64,000 bases of DNA from Sphingomonas sp. 7/4-4 (lineage in GTDB: Bacteria; Pseudomonadota; Alphaproteobacteria; Sphingomonadales; Sphingomonadaceae): positions 1,674,001 through 1,738,000 of the forward strand of contig NZ_CP115960.1 of assembly GCF_027941955.1 (NCBI RefSeq). Reading direction: 5' to 3'. Shown one piece after another: positions 37,216 to 46,456 of this stretch (the first letter of the stretch is position 1; the number at the start of each line of letters is the position of its first letter). The notes under the pieces are model-generated. The model saw nothing but the letters and a program-made list of their open reading frames with translations, did not search any database and was not told the DNA's origin. The position numbers and the translations under genes were made by a program.

Positions 37216-37839
37216 ATGCTCGAATTGCTATCGATAGTCGCAGCGATTGCCGCTTCGATCACGGGACCGGATCCCACCGGACATCCGGAGAGATGGCTCA
37301 CCGATGCGGATTATCCTCCGCAGTCAGTTCACGAAGGTGAGCAGGCGTATCCGGGTTTCATGATCATCGTGGGAATCGACGGAAAACCCAAAAGCTGCCA
37401 GATCACCTCGCCGAGTGCTTATCCCCACCTCGATAGCAGGACATGCGTCCTCATGATGGCACGCAGTCAGTTCAAACCGGCGCGAGATAGCACCGGGCAG
37501 CCAATCATCAGCACCTACAGAAACTATGCCAATTGGAAGATTCCGGGAATGCAGCCGGGCGCTCACCCGCCCTTTGGCGATCTTATCCTGTCAGTTGCAT
37601 CGTTGCCCAAAAAGCTGCCGAAAAGGCCGCTCGTTCACGTCTATTCATTCGTCGGAGCTGATGGGGTGGCCACAGGCTGCTACGTCAAGCCCGACAAATT
37701 GGTGGCTGGGTTAGAAGCAACGGCTTGTCGACAGGTGCAAGACGGCTGGCACTTTACTCCGTTGACTGATGATACCGGGCGCAAAATACCATCGATTCAA
37801 AGTGTGATTGTGGCGTTTGAAACTACGCCATCTAAATAG
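37216..37839 (+). CDS. TonB C-terminal-domain-like exported protein
   Basis: A 207-aa protein with a signal peptide (LELLSIVAAIAASITG) and two TonB_C-like modules: IIVGIDGKPKSCQITSPSAYPHLDSRTCVLMMARSQFKPARD, and ADGVATGCYVKPDKLVAGLEATACRQVQDGWHFTPLTD. Such sphingomonad proteins are often labelled energy transducer TonB, but there is no Pro-rich spanning region, so energy transfer is doubtful. Codon use is visibly more AT-rich than the neighbours, hinting at transfer. GGGGAGAG precedes the ATG. Confidence 0.7.
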   Translation: MLELLSIVAAIAASITGPDPTGHPERWLTDADYPPQSVHEGEQAYPGFMIIVGIDGKPKSCQITSPSAYPHLDSRTCVLMMARSQFKPARDSTGQPIISTYRNYANWKIPGMQPGAHPPFGDLILSVASLPKKLPKRPLVHVYSFVGADGVATGCYVKPDKLVAGLEATACRQVQDGWHFTPLTDDTGRKIPSIQSVIVAFETTPSK

Positions 37840-37873
37840 CCTGTCGCTTAGGAACATTCCTCTCTGAGGCGCC

Positions 37874-38422
37874 TCAGGCGCCGTAGAATTGCGGCAGCCA
37901 GTTGCGCGTGACCGTCACGCGATCGCCCAGCTTCGCGGCGCGGAAGAGCAAGGCGGCGAATTCGTCGGGCAGGCCGATGCAGCCGTGCGTCGCATAGCGA
38001 TTGTCGACCGTCTCTCCGCTGCCGTGGAGCGCGACGCCGCCCCAGGTCAGCCGCATCATGTACGGCATCGGAGCGTTGTAGAGGTTCGAGATGTGGTGAA
38101 CCTTCTTCTGCAGGATCGGGAAGCTGCCGATCGGCGTCGGCTTCTCGTCGGCGCCGTAGATCAGGATCGTGCGACCGATCTCGACGCCGCCGCGATAGAC
38201 GTAGAGCGTGTCGCGCGCGACATCGGCGACGATCTCGAGCTTGCCCGTCGGCGCGCGCTCGGGCTCCCACAGATACTCGCCTTCCTGGAGCGGGCTGTCG
38301 GGCGTCAGGATCGCGAGCACGATCGGAACCTTGGAAGCAGCGGCGAACGCGGCGGAGGGCGTCGCAACCAGTGCGAGGAGGAGCATGAGAGCACCTCGGA
38401 GAAGCGAGGATCGAGTCGTCAT
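37874..38422 (-). CDS. L,D-transpeptidase (YkuD domain)
   Basis: A 182-aa exported protein: a signal peptide (LLRGALMLLLALVATPSAAFA), then the YkuD domain LEIVADVARDTLYVYRGG, KPTPIGSFPILQKK and the catalytic block LHGSGETVDNRYATHGCIGL with the nucleophile Cys in HGC. It forms 3-3 peptide crosslinks or attaches proteins to peptidoglycan in the periplasm. The frame is intact. It is transcribed against its neighbours within the rplA-rplJ interval. Confidence 0.9.
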   Translation of the reverse strand: MTTRSSLLRGALMLLLALVATPSAAFAAASKVPIVLAILTPDSPLQEGEYLWEPERAPTGKLEIVADVARDTLYVYRGGVEIGRTILIYGADEKPTPIGSFPILQKKVHHISNLYNAPMPYMMRLTWGGVALHGSGETVDNRYATHGCIGLPDEFAALLFRAAKLGDRVTVTRNWLPQFYGA

Positions 38423-38509
38423 GCGCTGCGATATTGCTGGCGAAACCGCCTCTGACTAGCATGGTTTTTGGACTGTTCCGCAGGGGCACAGCTTGGCCTT
38501 TCGTTAAGC

Positions 38510-39757
38510 ATGACCACCGCGCAGCGAGGGAGAGCGGATTTGCGGCTGAACCGGCGGAGCTTTGTGGGCGGCGCGGCATTGGTCGCGGGGCATGCACCGC
38601 TTTTCGCGGGCGCGCAGGCGCTGACGCCGAGCAGCGGCTGGACCAAAACCAAGGGCGGCGACGTTGGACGCGTGCTGCGCGTGACCAGCCTCGCCTCCGA
38701 GGGTCTCGGCACGCTGCGCGCGGCGCTGGCGGTAACCGGGCCACGAAGGATCCTGTTCGATGTCGCGGGCGTGATCGATCTGGGACGAAAGAGCCTGTCG
38801 ATCCGCGACCCCTTCGTCACGATCGACGGGACGAGCGCCGCTTCCCCGGCATCACGCTGATCCGCGGCGGCATCTCGATCTCGACGCACGACGTGGTGAT
38901 CCAGCACATCCGGGTGCGCGCCGGCGCGGACGGCGCGGCGCCCAAGAGCGGCTGGGAAGTCGACGGGCTCTCGACCAATGCTGCGCACGACGTCGTCGTC
39001 GATCACTGCTCCTTTGCCTGGGCGACCGACGAGAATCTCTCCGCCTCGGGCCCACGCTTCGCCGGCGGCGATACCGTCGAGGCGTGGCGCCAGCACACCT
39101 CGCGGCGGATCACCTTCACGCGCAATATCGTCGCCGAGGGATTGTCCCACTCCAGCCACGCCAAGGGCGAGCATTCGAAGGGATCGCTGATCCACGACAA
39201 TGTCACCGAAGTGCTGATCGCGGGCAATCTCTACGCGCATAATTACGAGCGCAACCAGCTGTTCAAGGGCGGCGCCCACGCGCTGACCGCGAACAACCTG
39301 ATCTACGATCCCGGCAATCGCTGCATGCATTATGCGCTCAACGAGGAGGAATGGGTCGGGCATCCGTGGACGGTCGGGCGGCTCGCGATCGTCGGCAACG
39401 TCGTGCGCGGGGGCCGTCCACGCGGAAGGACCTGCCCTTCCTGATCCTCGAGGGGCAAGGCGATCTGGAGCTGTTCGACCGCGACAATATCTTCACGCTT
39501 GCCGGCGGCCGCCTGATGGTGCCGGTCGAAGTGATCTCGAACCGCAAGCCCCGGATCATCCCCTGACCCGCCCGCCTTTCTGGCCGGCGGGCTTCCAGGC
39601 GCGGCCCGCGCGATCGGTCGAGAAATGGGTGCTGGCGGAGGCGGGCGCGCGGCCTTGGGATCGCGACGCGGTCGACAAAAGGATCGTCGCCGAAGTGCGG
39701 AGCGGCAAGGGCCGCGTGATCGACGACGAACGCGAAGTGGGCGGGTATCCGGACTAG
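38510..39757 (+). CDS. Pectate-lyase-like parallel beta-helix protein (three frame breaks here)
   Basis: Adding one C near 38838, one G in 39409-39413 and one C in 39560-39563 gives a 416-aa protein. A Tat-type signal (NRRSFVGGAALVAGHAPLFAGAQA) precedes a right-handed beta-helix: GLGTLRAALAVTGPRRILFDVAGVIDL, FVTIDGTSA, ISISTHDVVIQHIRVRAG, VVVDHCSFAWATDENLS, RNIVAEGLSHSSHAKGEHSKG. The pattern is that of PL1-type pectate lyases. TTG 38540 with GAGGGAGAG upstream is a better-supported start than ATG 38510. It would degrade pectin outside the cytoplasm. Three errors in one gene could also mean real decay. Confidence 0.75.
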
Positions 39758-39925
39758 TTTCCTCTCCAGAGGGAGAGGATAGCGTAGCTTGGCAGCTTGC
39801 TGCCTAGCGAAGCTTGGTGAGGGATCGCGCTATCGATAACGCGATCCCTCACCCAGCTCCGACTAGGGCCCGCTGAAGAAGCGGACCCAAGTCTGCGCAA
39901 CCCTCTCCCGACGGGAGAGGGAAGC
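39758..39925. repeat. Cluster of palindromic REP-like intergenic elements
   Basis: This gene-free stretch holds several hairpins: cctctcc/gggagagg near 39763-39780, a 14-bp stem at 39815-39852 (GGTGAGGGATCGCG and its complement around TATCGATA), and ccctctccc/gggagaggg near 39900-39922. The CCCTCTCC/GGGAGAGG core recurs at 41284-41417. They are probably REP-like mobile palindromes; they also could stop transcription before rplJ. Confidence 0.6.
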
Positions 39926-40069
39926 AGATCGGTTGACTCCCGCCCCGATTTCGTTATGTGCGCGCCTTCGCAGATGGGGCTTGCCTCGCCTGCGTTCCGT
40001 CCGAGACAGCGAGTGACCGGGATTTGCCGGTCTTGATTTCTCGCCAAGACGGGGACAGATTTTTCACCG

Positions 40070-40192
40070 ACGGTCCGCCTCGCGCGGAGCGTTCGGGTCA
40101 CGCCAGGGAAGCCTCTGGCCGCGACGATCGTGCCCCTCGGACAATTTGTAACCGGAGCCCCCTTCTGGGTGCTTCATAACGAGGAGACCGGC
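40070..40192 (+). promoter_or_regulatory. rplJ 5' leader (candidate L10 autoregulatory region)
   Basis: The 120 bases before rplJ can fold (cgcctcgcgcgg, ggcc/ggcc and ccggagccccc regions) and end in GTGCTTCATAACGAGGAG, like L10-leader sequences in which the L10(L12)4 complex represses translation. I cannot fold it properly by eye, so this is a positional call. Confidence 0.35.
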
Positions 40193-40708
40193 ATGGATCG
40201 TTCCCAGAAGGCTGATGCCGTTGCCGAGCTGAATCGCACCTTCAACGAGGTCGGCGTGGTGGTTGTCACCCGCAATCTCGGGATGACCGTCAAGCAATCG
40301 ACGGACCTCCGCAACAAGATGCGCGCAGCCGGTGCGAGCTATAAGGTCTCGAAGAACAAGCTTGCCAGAATTGCCGCCGAGGGCACCGATTATTCGGTGA
40401 TCGCGGACCTGCTCACGGGTCCGACGGCGCTCGCCACTTCCGCCGATCCCGTGGCTGCGGCCAAGATCATCGCGGAATTCGCCAAGACGAACGACAAGCT
40501 CGAGATCGTCGGCGGAGCAATGGGCGCGCAGCTGCTCGACGTGGAGGGCGTGAAGGCGCTCGCCACGCTGCCGTCGCTGGATGAACTGCGTGCCAAGATC
40601 GTGGGGCTCATCGTTGCTCCCGCGACCAAGCTCGCAACCATCACGCAGGCACCGGCCGCGCAGATCGCGCGCGTTCTTTCGGCATATGCGGAGAAGGAAG
40701 CCGCGTAA
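40193..40708 (+). CDS. rplJ: 50S ribosomal protein L10
   Basis: A 171-aa L10: MDRSQKADAVAELNRTFNEVGVVVVTRNLGMTVKQSTDLRNKMR, then YKVSKNKLARIAAEGT and a C-terminal helix that carries L12 dimers. GAGGAG precedes the ATG. L10 forms the stalk base with L11. It is followed 56 bp later by rplL, with which it forms the rplJL operon. Confidence 0.96.
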   Translation: MDRSQKADAVAELNRTFNEVGVVVVTRNLGMTVKQSTDLRNKMRAAGASYKVSKNKLARIAAEGTDYSVIADLLTGPTALATSADPVAAAKIIAEFAKTNDKLEIVGGAMGAQLLDVEGVKALATLPSLDELRAKIVGLIVAPATKLATITQAPAAQIARVLSAYAEKEAA

Positions 40709-40764
40709 GCGGAGACCTTTTCGAGACCAATTCCCTAACCTATCTGATTTGATTGGAGTTTATC

Positions 40765-41142
40765 ATGGCTGACCTTAACAAGCTGGTTGACGCTCTGTCC
40801 GAGCTGACCGTTCTCGAAGCCGCCGAGCTCTCGAAGCTTCTCGAAGAGAAGTGGGGCGTCTCGGCCGCCGCTGCAGTCGCGGCTCCTGCCGCTGGCGGCG
40901 CCGGCGCCGCTGCTCCGGCAGCGGAAGAGAAGACCGAGTTCGACGTGATCCTCACCGGCGACGGTGGCAAGAAGATCAACGTCATCAAGGAAGTCCGCGC
41001 CATCACCGGCCTGGGCCTGACCGAAGCCAAGACGCTGGTCGAGTCGGCTCCCAAGGCCGTCAAGGAAGGCGTCAACAAGGACGAGGCCGAGAAGATCAAG
41101 AAGCAGCTCGAAGAAGCCGGCGCGACCGTCGAGGTCAAGTAA
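40765..41142 (+). CDS. rplL: 50S ribosomal protein L7/L12
   Basis: A 125-aa L12 with the N-terminal dimer domain ([28 protein letters not shown]), the Ala-rich flexible hinge, and the factor-binding domain [37 protein letters not shown] strong terminator follows, so rpoB is not part of the same main transcript. Confidence 0.97.
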   Translation: MADLNKLVDALSELTVLEAAELSKLLEEKWGVSAAAAVAAPAAGGAGAAAPAAEEKTEFDVILTGDGGKKINVIKEVRAITGLGLTEAKTLVESAPKAVKEGVNKDEAEKIKKQLEEAGATVEVK

Positions 41143-41168
41143 GCTTCTTCTGCTTCACGGCAGAGAAC

Positions 41169-41201
41169 GAAAGGGCGGCTCCGATGGGGCCGCCCTTTTT
41201 C
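41169..41201 (+). terminator. Rho-independent terminator after rplL
   Basis: GAAAGGGCGGCTCC, loop GATG, GGGGCCGCCCTTTTTC: a long stem with one G-T pair and a run of T. In many bacteria only a partial attenuator separates rplL from rpoB; here it is a full terminator and rpoB is 11 kb away. Confidence 0.85.
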
Positions 41202-41283
41202 TTTGCGTGCACGCGGGTGATTGCGGAGGATCGCGGCCAGAGCGGCAGGTGGCAGCTTCCGCCCCGATAGCGGACGTTCCCTT

Positions 41284-41417
41284 TCCCTCTCCCCTTGTGG
41301 GAGAGGGAGGGAGCCGACTTTAGTCGGCGGAAGGGTGAGGGGAGTGAGACTCAACCCCTCATCCTTCCCACTCGCTGCGCGAGCGGGCCCCTTCCTTCTC
41401 CCACAAGGGGAGAAGGA
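41284..41417. repeat. Long palindromic REP-like element after rplL
   Basis: The outer arms (ctctccccttgtgggagag and ctcccacaaggggagaagg) are inverted around internal hairpins (gccgacttta gtcggc; actcgctgcgcgagc; ggtgagggg against cccctcatcc). It resembles the cluster after the pectate lyase gene. No coding content is seen. Confidence 0.65.
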
Positions 41418-41422
41418 GCTTT

Positions 41423-41655
41423 GTCCGCTAACCACCCATTTGCAGACATGCTTGCAATGTAGGATTTCGTCTGACAGCCTCACTCAGCTCTTTGACATCG
41501 TAACGCCCCTCTCATCCTGCTCGTTCGAAAGCAGGAGCATAATGCTGCCTGGTCCACACCCTCCTGGATCGCCTGCGCAGGAACACGGCCAGCCAAAACG
41601 ATGCAGGCAGTGTGACCCTGGTGTGACCTTTCGCGGCTAACCACCAACAGCGGAC
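41423..41655. repeat. Dispersed 0.2-kb noncoding repeat, copy 2
   Basis: This is a second copy, same orientation, of 6069-6293. The ends GTCCGCT (41423-41429) and AGCGGAC (41649-41655) are perfect 7-bp inverted repeats. The hairpin cctgct/agcagg and the palindrome cctgcgcagg are kept. Together with the REP-like element it fills the gene-free stretch 41143-41662. Confidence 0.8.
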
Positions 41656-41662
41656 ACCGGCC

Positions 41663-42720
41663 TCACCGCCCCGCGTCGAGATCCCGCCGCGCGAGGAGCA
41701 TTGCGCCGGCGATGCAGGCGGCGAACAATCCGCCTTCCAGCGCGCCGGTCACCAGCTGGGCGACCGGCCCGAAGCCGCTCTCGCCGAACAGCCCGCCGAT
41801 CTGATCGAGCCGCAGGCGCGAGGCGGGGAAGTGGCGGGCGAGCAGGTCGAGGCTGCCGCCCATCAGCCGCCCACCGCGCAGCGGCACCAGCATCCCCGCG
41901 ACGGCACCGACCAGCCCCGCCGCCGCGACTGCACGGCGAAGCGAATGCCCGCCCCAGCGCGCGCCGAGCCAGCTTCAAGCCCGACCGCGGCGCCGAGCAT
42001 AGCGCCCTCCGCCGCGCCGGTGATGTCGCCCGGCGACTGACCGAGCAGCAGGTTGAACGCGTCGAGGCCGAGCAGCTTGACCACCCCGCCCACGACCAGC
42101 CCGCCGACCGCGCCCCCAGCCACGCTCCAATGCCACCGCCGCGCGGGCACGAAATCCGCGGCGGCGATGCCGAACGCCACCCCTGCCCCGCCCACCGATG
42201 CGACGAGAATGGTGAGGCACGTCACGACCAGCAGCACCGAGACTGCGCCCATGCCCGGCTGGAGCGGCTGCGAGGCGCCGGCGAATCCGTAGAAGATGCC
42301 GCCGATCAGCCCCGCGATCCCGGCGCCGATCGTGCCCGCGCCACCGAGCAGCAGGAAGCGGCGCCACCGCCCGGCTCCGGCGCGCGCCGGCACCGATCGG
42401 GGCTCGATGCCCGCGTCGACCGCCGCGATGAAGCGATAACCGTGCTTGGGCACGGTCTCGATCAGCCGCGGGCTGGCGGCATTGTCGCCGAGCTGCCTCC
42501 GCAGCGTCTTGATGCATTGGGTGAGCGCTTCGTCGGTAACGGGCACGCCGCGCCAGACCTGGTCGAGGAACCGGTCCTTCGACACCAGCCTGCCCTGCTC
42601 GCGCACCAGCAGCGCCAGCGCGTCGAGATAACGGGCATTGAGCTCCACCGGCACGCCCTCGCGCTTGAGCTGGCGATCGCCCATGTCGAGCACGAAGCAG
42701 TCGAAGCGGAAGATCGTCAT
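41663..42720 (-). CDS. Membrane-bound winged-helix regulator, CadC/ToxR-like (frameshifted here)
   Basis: The N-terminal OmpR-type winged helix (FRFDCFVLDMGDRQLKREG, LLVREQGRLVSKDRFLDQVW, VTDEALTQCIKTLRRQLGDN, IETVPKHGYRFI) ends near residue 100. Then come several hydrophobic helices (LLGGAGTIGAGIAGLIGGIFYG, AVSVLLVVTCLTILVASVGG) and a Gly-rich membrane half. One missing base near 41975 splits the C-terminus; repair gives 352 aa ending LLARRDLDAGR. Such regulators control genes while anchored in the inner membrane. The target is unknown. Confidence 0.78.
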
Positions 42721-42763
42721 TGCCCGAAGCCTCCCGCATCGCTCCGGTCAAGGCAATGGCAAA

Positions 42764-43291
42764 TCAGGCCTCCGGAACCAGGCGCGCGCAAGCGAGCATC
42801 TGCGCCGCGAGGTCGGCGGGCGGGCACGCCGCTTCGCCGGCGACCCACATCCGCAGCATCGTCAATTGCGCCGCCGCGGCAGCCATCGCGACCATCGCCG
42901 GCGGCGCAGCATCCGGCATCGCCACCAGCCGCGCTTCGATCATCGCGGCCAGCCGGCGCTGGAGCTTCATGCCCGTCCCGCCACCTAGGATGATCCGGGC
43001 AAAGCCGCGCTGCTGCCAGACATGCTCGAGCATCGCGCGCACCTGGACCCTGCTCGCGCGGCCCAGCGCGGCGCTGGCCAGCGGCTGCAGGATCGGCGCC
43101 ATCGCCGCCAGCAGCACTTCGTCCTTGCCGCGGAAATGCTCGTAGAAGGTCGAGCGGCCGACGCCGGCAAGCGCGATCAGATCGGCGGTGCGGATCGTGT
43201 CGTAGCGCTGCCGGAAGGCGAGCTCGACCAATGCCGCGACGATCGCATCACGGCTGCGCTTGACGCGCGGATCGAGATTCCGTCCGTCCAT
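42764..43291 (-). CDS. TetR-family transcriptional regulator
   Basis: A 175-aa TetR-type repressor. The helix-turn-helix is RSRDAIVAALVELAFRQRYDTIRTADLIALAGVGRSTFYEHFRGKDEVLLAAM. The C-terminal ligand domain is short and Ala-rich. It lies 43 bp upstream of the membrane-bound regulator in the same direction and is divergent from a VOC-family gene, its most likely target. Confidence 0.87.
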   Translation of the reverse strand: MDGRNLDPRVKRSRDAIVAALVELAFRQRYDTIRTADLIALAGVGRSTFYEHFRGKDEVLLAAMAPILQPLASAALGRASRVQVRAMLEHVWQQRGFARIILGGGTGMKLQRRLAAMIEARLVAMPDAAPPAMVAMAAAAAQLTMLRMWVAGEAACPPADLAAQMLACARLVPEA

Positions 43292-43433
43292 CGCGGCTTT
43301 CTAGCGCATTTGTCCGCTCCGCTTCCGGACTTTTGCGGGGCTCCGTCCGGCAGCGGCGTTTCCGGCCGGTTTCGCTCTCGCGCGAACCGCGCCGCTGATG
43401 CACGGTGCGCGCGGTTTCATGGGGAGCGATGCA

Positions 43434-43790
43434 ATGACCGACCTACATCGCGTGGTGGCGATCGTGCCGAGCAGCGATCTCGACGCCAGCGAGGCATTCT
43501 ACCAGCGGCTCGGCTTCGCGGTGGTGAGCGATCACGGCCATTACCGCATCCTCGCCGACGGGCGTGGCTGGCATCTGCACCTCAACCATGTCGAGGGATG
43601 GCCCGAGAAGGTCGAATACAATCCCTTCGGCCTCTATCTCTATGTCGAGGATGTCGACGCGGCCGCCGATCGGGTGCGCGAGCTGATCATCGAGAAGGGC
43701 GCACCGCACCGAAAGCCTTGGGGCACCTATGAGTTCGCAGTGAGCGATCCCAGCGGGACGCTGGTGCGCGTCGGCCGCGTGCTCGACTGA
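43434..43790 (+). CDS. VOC-family (glyoxalase/bleomycin-resistance-like) protein
   Basis: A 118-aa single VOC domain: VVAIVPSSDLDASEAFYQRLGFAVVSDHGHYRILAD, GWHLHLNHVEGW and LYLYVEDVDAAADRV, TYEFAVSDPSGTLVRVGR. These small proteins bind drugs or act as metal-dependent enzymes. ATG 43434 has GGGGAG upstream. It is divergent from tetR. No substrate can be named. Confidence 0.85.
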   Translation: MTDLHRVVAIVPSSDLDASEAFYQRLGFAVVSDHGHYRILADGRGWHLHLNHVEGWPEKVEYNPFGLYLYVEDVDAAADRVRELIIEKGAPHRKPWGTYEFAVSDPSGTLVRVGRVLD

Positions 43791-43797
43791 GCGATCT

Positions 43798-44977
43798 TCA
43801 GGCCGCCACGGCCTGGCGCGGGAGATAGCGGGTGGCGGCCAGCTCGCGCGCCTGCTGGTTGCGATCGAGCCAGATCAGGCCGACCTTGCCCCCTGCCCCG
43901 GGGTGCCGACCATGAAGTCCGCGCCGAAGCGGCGGATGCTGATCCCGGCGCGCCATTTGAGCTCGATCATCACCAAAGGCACGAACATCGGGCGCCCGGC
44001 GACTTCGACGACGTGGATCAGCTCGCGCGGCAGCGCCAGCCGCATCGGCATGCGCCCGCCCGCGCCGGGGGCGAGATCGAACGGAGTTCCGGCCGGATCG
44101 ACCATCGGATTGGCGTGGAAGCCCGCGATGTTGCGGTCCTGGTCGGGACTGGCGGTCATCATCGCCATGTTGACGCGGACATTCTCGGCGGCCGAGGCCT
44201 GGGTGTTGCCGATCAGCAGCTCGCACTCGAGCACTATGTCGCGTTCGGTCACTTCGATGCGCGCGGGGCGGAGGATGATCTCGAAGGGTTCGCCCGAAGG
44301 CGCGGCGGGGGCGGCGGCGCGGCCTTGGGCGCCAGCCCGGGCGGGGGACCGACCGGACGCGCAGGCATTGCGGGCGGAGGGACCGCCGGCGCGGGCGCAG
44401 CGGCCTCATATTCTTCCAGCTCTCCGGCACGGCGGCGGCGTTGCAGCGCCCAGATGCCGCCGAACACGAGCGCAGTCGCGCCGGCACCGATCAGCATCCA
44501 CAGCCAGCCGGGCGTTCCCACCGGCTGGGTTGCCGGTGCGACGGATGCGGGGAGCGCCGGCGCAGGCGCGGCAGTCGCGATCGGGCTCGGGACCGCAACC
44601 GGAGTTCCGGTCGGGGCGATGCCGGCGGGCGGCGTGGCCTGGGTTACGGGCGCCCGGGTGGCGCTCGGCCTCGATGTCGAACGGGCCGGTGCTGTCGCGC
44701 GCAGAGTCGCCGTCGCGACGGGTGCGGGAGGCGTCACCAAGGTCGGAGTCGGCGCTGGGGCCGGCGTCGGCGTTCCCAACGTGAAGCGTTCGGGCGTCAC
44801 ATTGGGCAGGTACATCAGGTTGGGCGGGCGACTGGGCGTCGGAGTCGGCGTTGGCGCCTGGGTCGGAGCCGGTGTAGTCTGCTGCGCACGCACGACAGGC
44901 GCGGCGATGCCCGCAGCCAACGCCGCCGCGGCGAGCCCGAACTGGCCGCCGATCCGATACCTCCCGCGATTCACCAC
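43798..44977 (-). CDS. Proline-rich single-helix membrane protein A (two frame breaks here)
   Basis: Reconstructed to 393 aa by adding one base in the G run 44307-44311 and one near 43897. It has a signal peptide (GLAAAALAAGIAAPVVRAQ), a long Pro/Thr/Ala linker, a membrane helix GWLWMLIGAGATALVFGGIWA followed by RRRRAGE, then a beta-rich soluble domain (LRPARIEVTERDIVLECELLIGN, RRFGADFMVGTPGAGGKVGLIWL). It is a paralogue of the gene at 50580-51897. The start is one of two adjacent GTG codons. The function is unknown. Confidence 0.68.
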
Positions 44978-45043
44978 AGCGTCTCTAGCCGTTCCAACGT
45001 GAATTTCAGCTGCACGCGGCGCATTCCGGCACCGCTTCGCCGC

Positions 45044-46456
45044 TTATGGCACGGTTACCCGCTGAAACGGAACATTGGCCAGCTCGGGCAACGCCTTGAG
45101 CTGGGGCTCGACGGTCTTGAGATCGCCGACCACGACCAGGGTCAACTTGTCGAGCGGATAGCGCGCTTTGGCCGACGCCATCATCGCCGCGGGCTCGACC
45201 GCGAGCACCGCGGGCACGTAGCGATCGGTCCAGTCGCCGGGCAGGCCGAGCAAGTCGCGCGTCGCCAGCGTGTTGGCCAGCGCCGACGAGGTCGAGTTCG
45301 AGATTGCGAACAGCCCCGCCATATAGGTGCGGATGCCCTTCGATTCCTCGATCGGCGCGGGTTCGGTCTGCATCCGCCGGATCTCCTTGAAGACCTCGGT
45401 CAGCGCGGCGCCGGTGACGTTGGTCGTCACATCGGCGTCGAAGGTCCACAGCGCGTCGCCCGGGCCGAACGCCACCGCCGAATTGGGCGAATAGGTATAG
45501 CCCTTGGTCTCGCGGATATTGGTGGTGATGCGCGAGCTGAACGCGCCGCCGAGCAGCTCGTTGGTCACGCGCTGCGGGATGTCCGCATCGCTGCCCGCAA
45601 GCGACGCATCGAAGGCAAGCCGGAGCGTGGTCTGCGGCGCATCGGGGCGATCGATCAGCATCACGCGGGGCCCAGGCTGGTGCGGCGCGGCGAGCGCAAG
45701 CGGCTCGGGACCCGCGGCCCAGCCGCCGAACGCCTTGTTCACTGCCGCCTTCACCGCCGCGGCGTCGAATCGTCCGGCGATGTAGAGATGCGCGCGCTTC
45801 GCCCCGAACTGGCCGGTGTGGAAGCGCTTCACGTCGTCGATCGTATAGGCGGCGAGTTGCGCCTGGCTCGGGATCGTCCGGCCATAGGGATGGTCCGGAC
45901 CGTAGATCGTCCGGGCGAGCGCCGCGTCGGCGAGCGTGGCCGGCTGCGACAGCGCGACCGAGAGCTGGCGCGCGAGATTGGCCTTGATCCGGGCGAGCTC
46001 GCCGGGCGGCAGCGTCGGTCGGATCGCGACATCGCCGATCAGCGCGACCGCGTCGGGCGCATGCTCGGACAGCACGTTGATCGAGAGCTGCGTGGTCTGC
46101 GTGCCCGCACCGACGCCGAGTTCGCCGCCCATGCCCGCCGCGGCGGTGGCGAGATCGGCCGAAGAGCGGCCCGCCGCCCCTTCCTTGAGCATCTCGGCCG
46201 TCAGATCGGCGAGCCAGGTCTGCTCACCCTCGACGGCGTTGCCCGCGCGGACGCGGAGCGACACCATCGTCTTGGGCGCGATGCCATAGGGCACCAGGGT
46301 TACCTGCATGCCGTTGGCGAGCGTGAAGGTCTCGGTCGCGGGCAGCTTGAACGGCTTGGGCTCGCCCACCGGCGGAGGCGGCGGGAAGTCCTGCGCCAGC
46401 GCAGGCGTGGCGGCGGTGAGCGCCAGCGAGAGTGCGATGAGCGTGCGCCGCATCAC
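45044..46456 (-). CDS. M16-family peptidase-like protein, non-catalytic partner
   Basis: A 470-aa exported protein (signal LIALSLALTAATPALAQ) with the M16 fold (FTLANGMQVTLVPYGIAPKTMVSLRVRAG, VTNELLGGAFSSRITTNIRETKGYTYSPNS). The zinc motif HxxEH is absent: the equivalent stretch reads WLADLTAEML. The KGYTYS motif of inactive M16 subunits is present. It overlaps the catalytic partner gene by 4 bp and would form a two-subunit periplasmic peptidase. Confidence 0.9.
   Translation of the reverse strand: MMRRTLIALSLALTAATPALAQDFPPPPPVGEPKPFKLPATETFTLANGMQVTLVPYGIAPKTMVSLRVRAGNAVEGEQTWLADLTAEMLKEGAAGRSSADLATAAAGMGGELGVGAGTQTTQLSINVLSEHAPDAVALIGDVAIRPTLPPGELARIKANLARQLSVALSQPATLADAALARTIYGPDHPYGRTIPSQAQLAAYTIDDVKRFHTGQFGAKRAHLYIAGRFDAAAVKAAVNKAFGGWAAGPEPLALAAPHQPGPRVMLIDRPDAPQTTLRLAFDASLAGSDADIPQRVTNELLGGAFSSRITTNIRETKGYTYSPNSAVAFGPGDALWTFDADVTTNVTGAALTEVFKEIRRMQTEPAPIEESKGIRTYMAGLFAISNSTSSALANTLATRDLLGLPGDWTDRYVPAVLAVEPAAMMASAKARYPLDKLTLVVVGDLKTVEPQLKALPELANVPFQRVTVP

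Noticed and set aside
38510..39757. Pectate lyase as a true pseudogene
   Set aside because: All three breaks are single losses in G/C runs, as in essential genes here, and the repaired protein is complete; real decay is not excluded.
39758..39925. CRISPR array or integron-like repeats
   Set aside because: The repeats are inverted and irregular, with no regular spacers and no cas genes.
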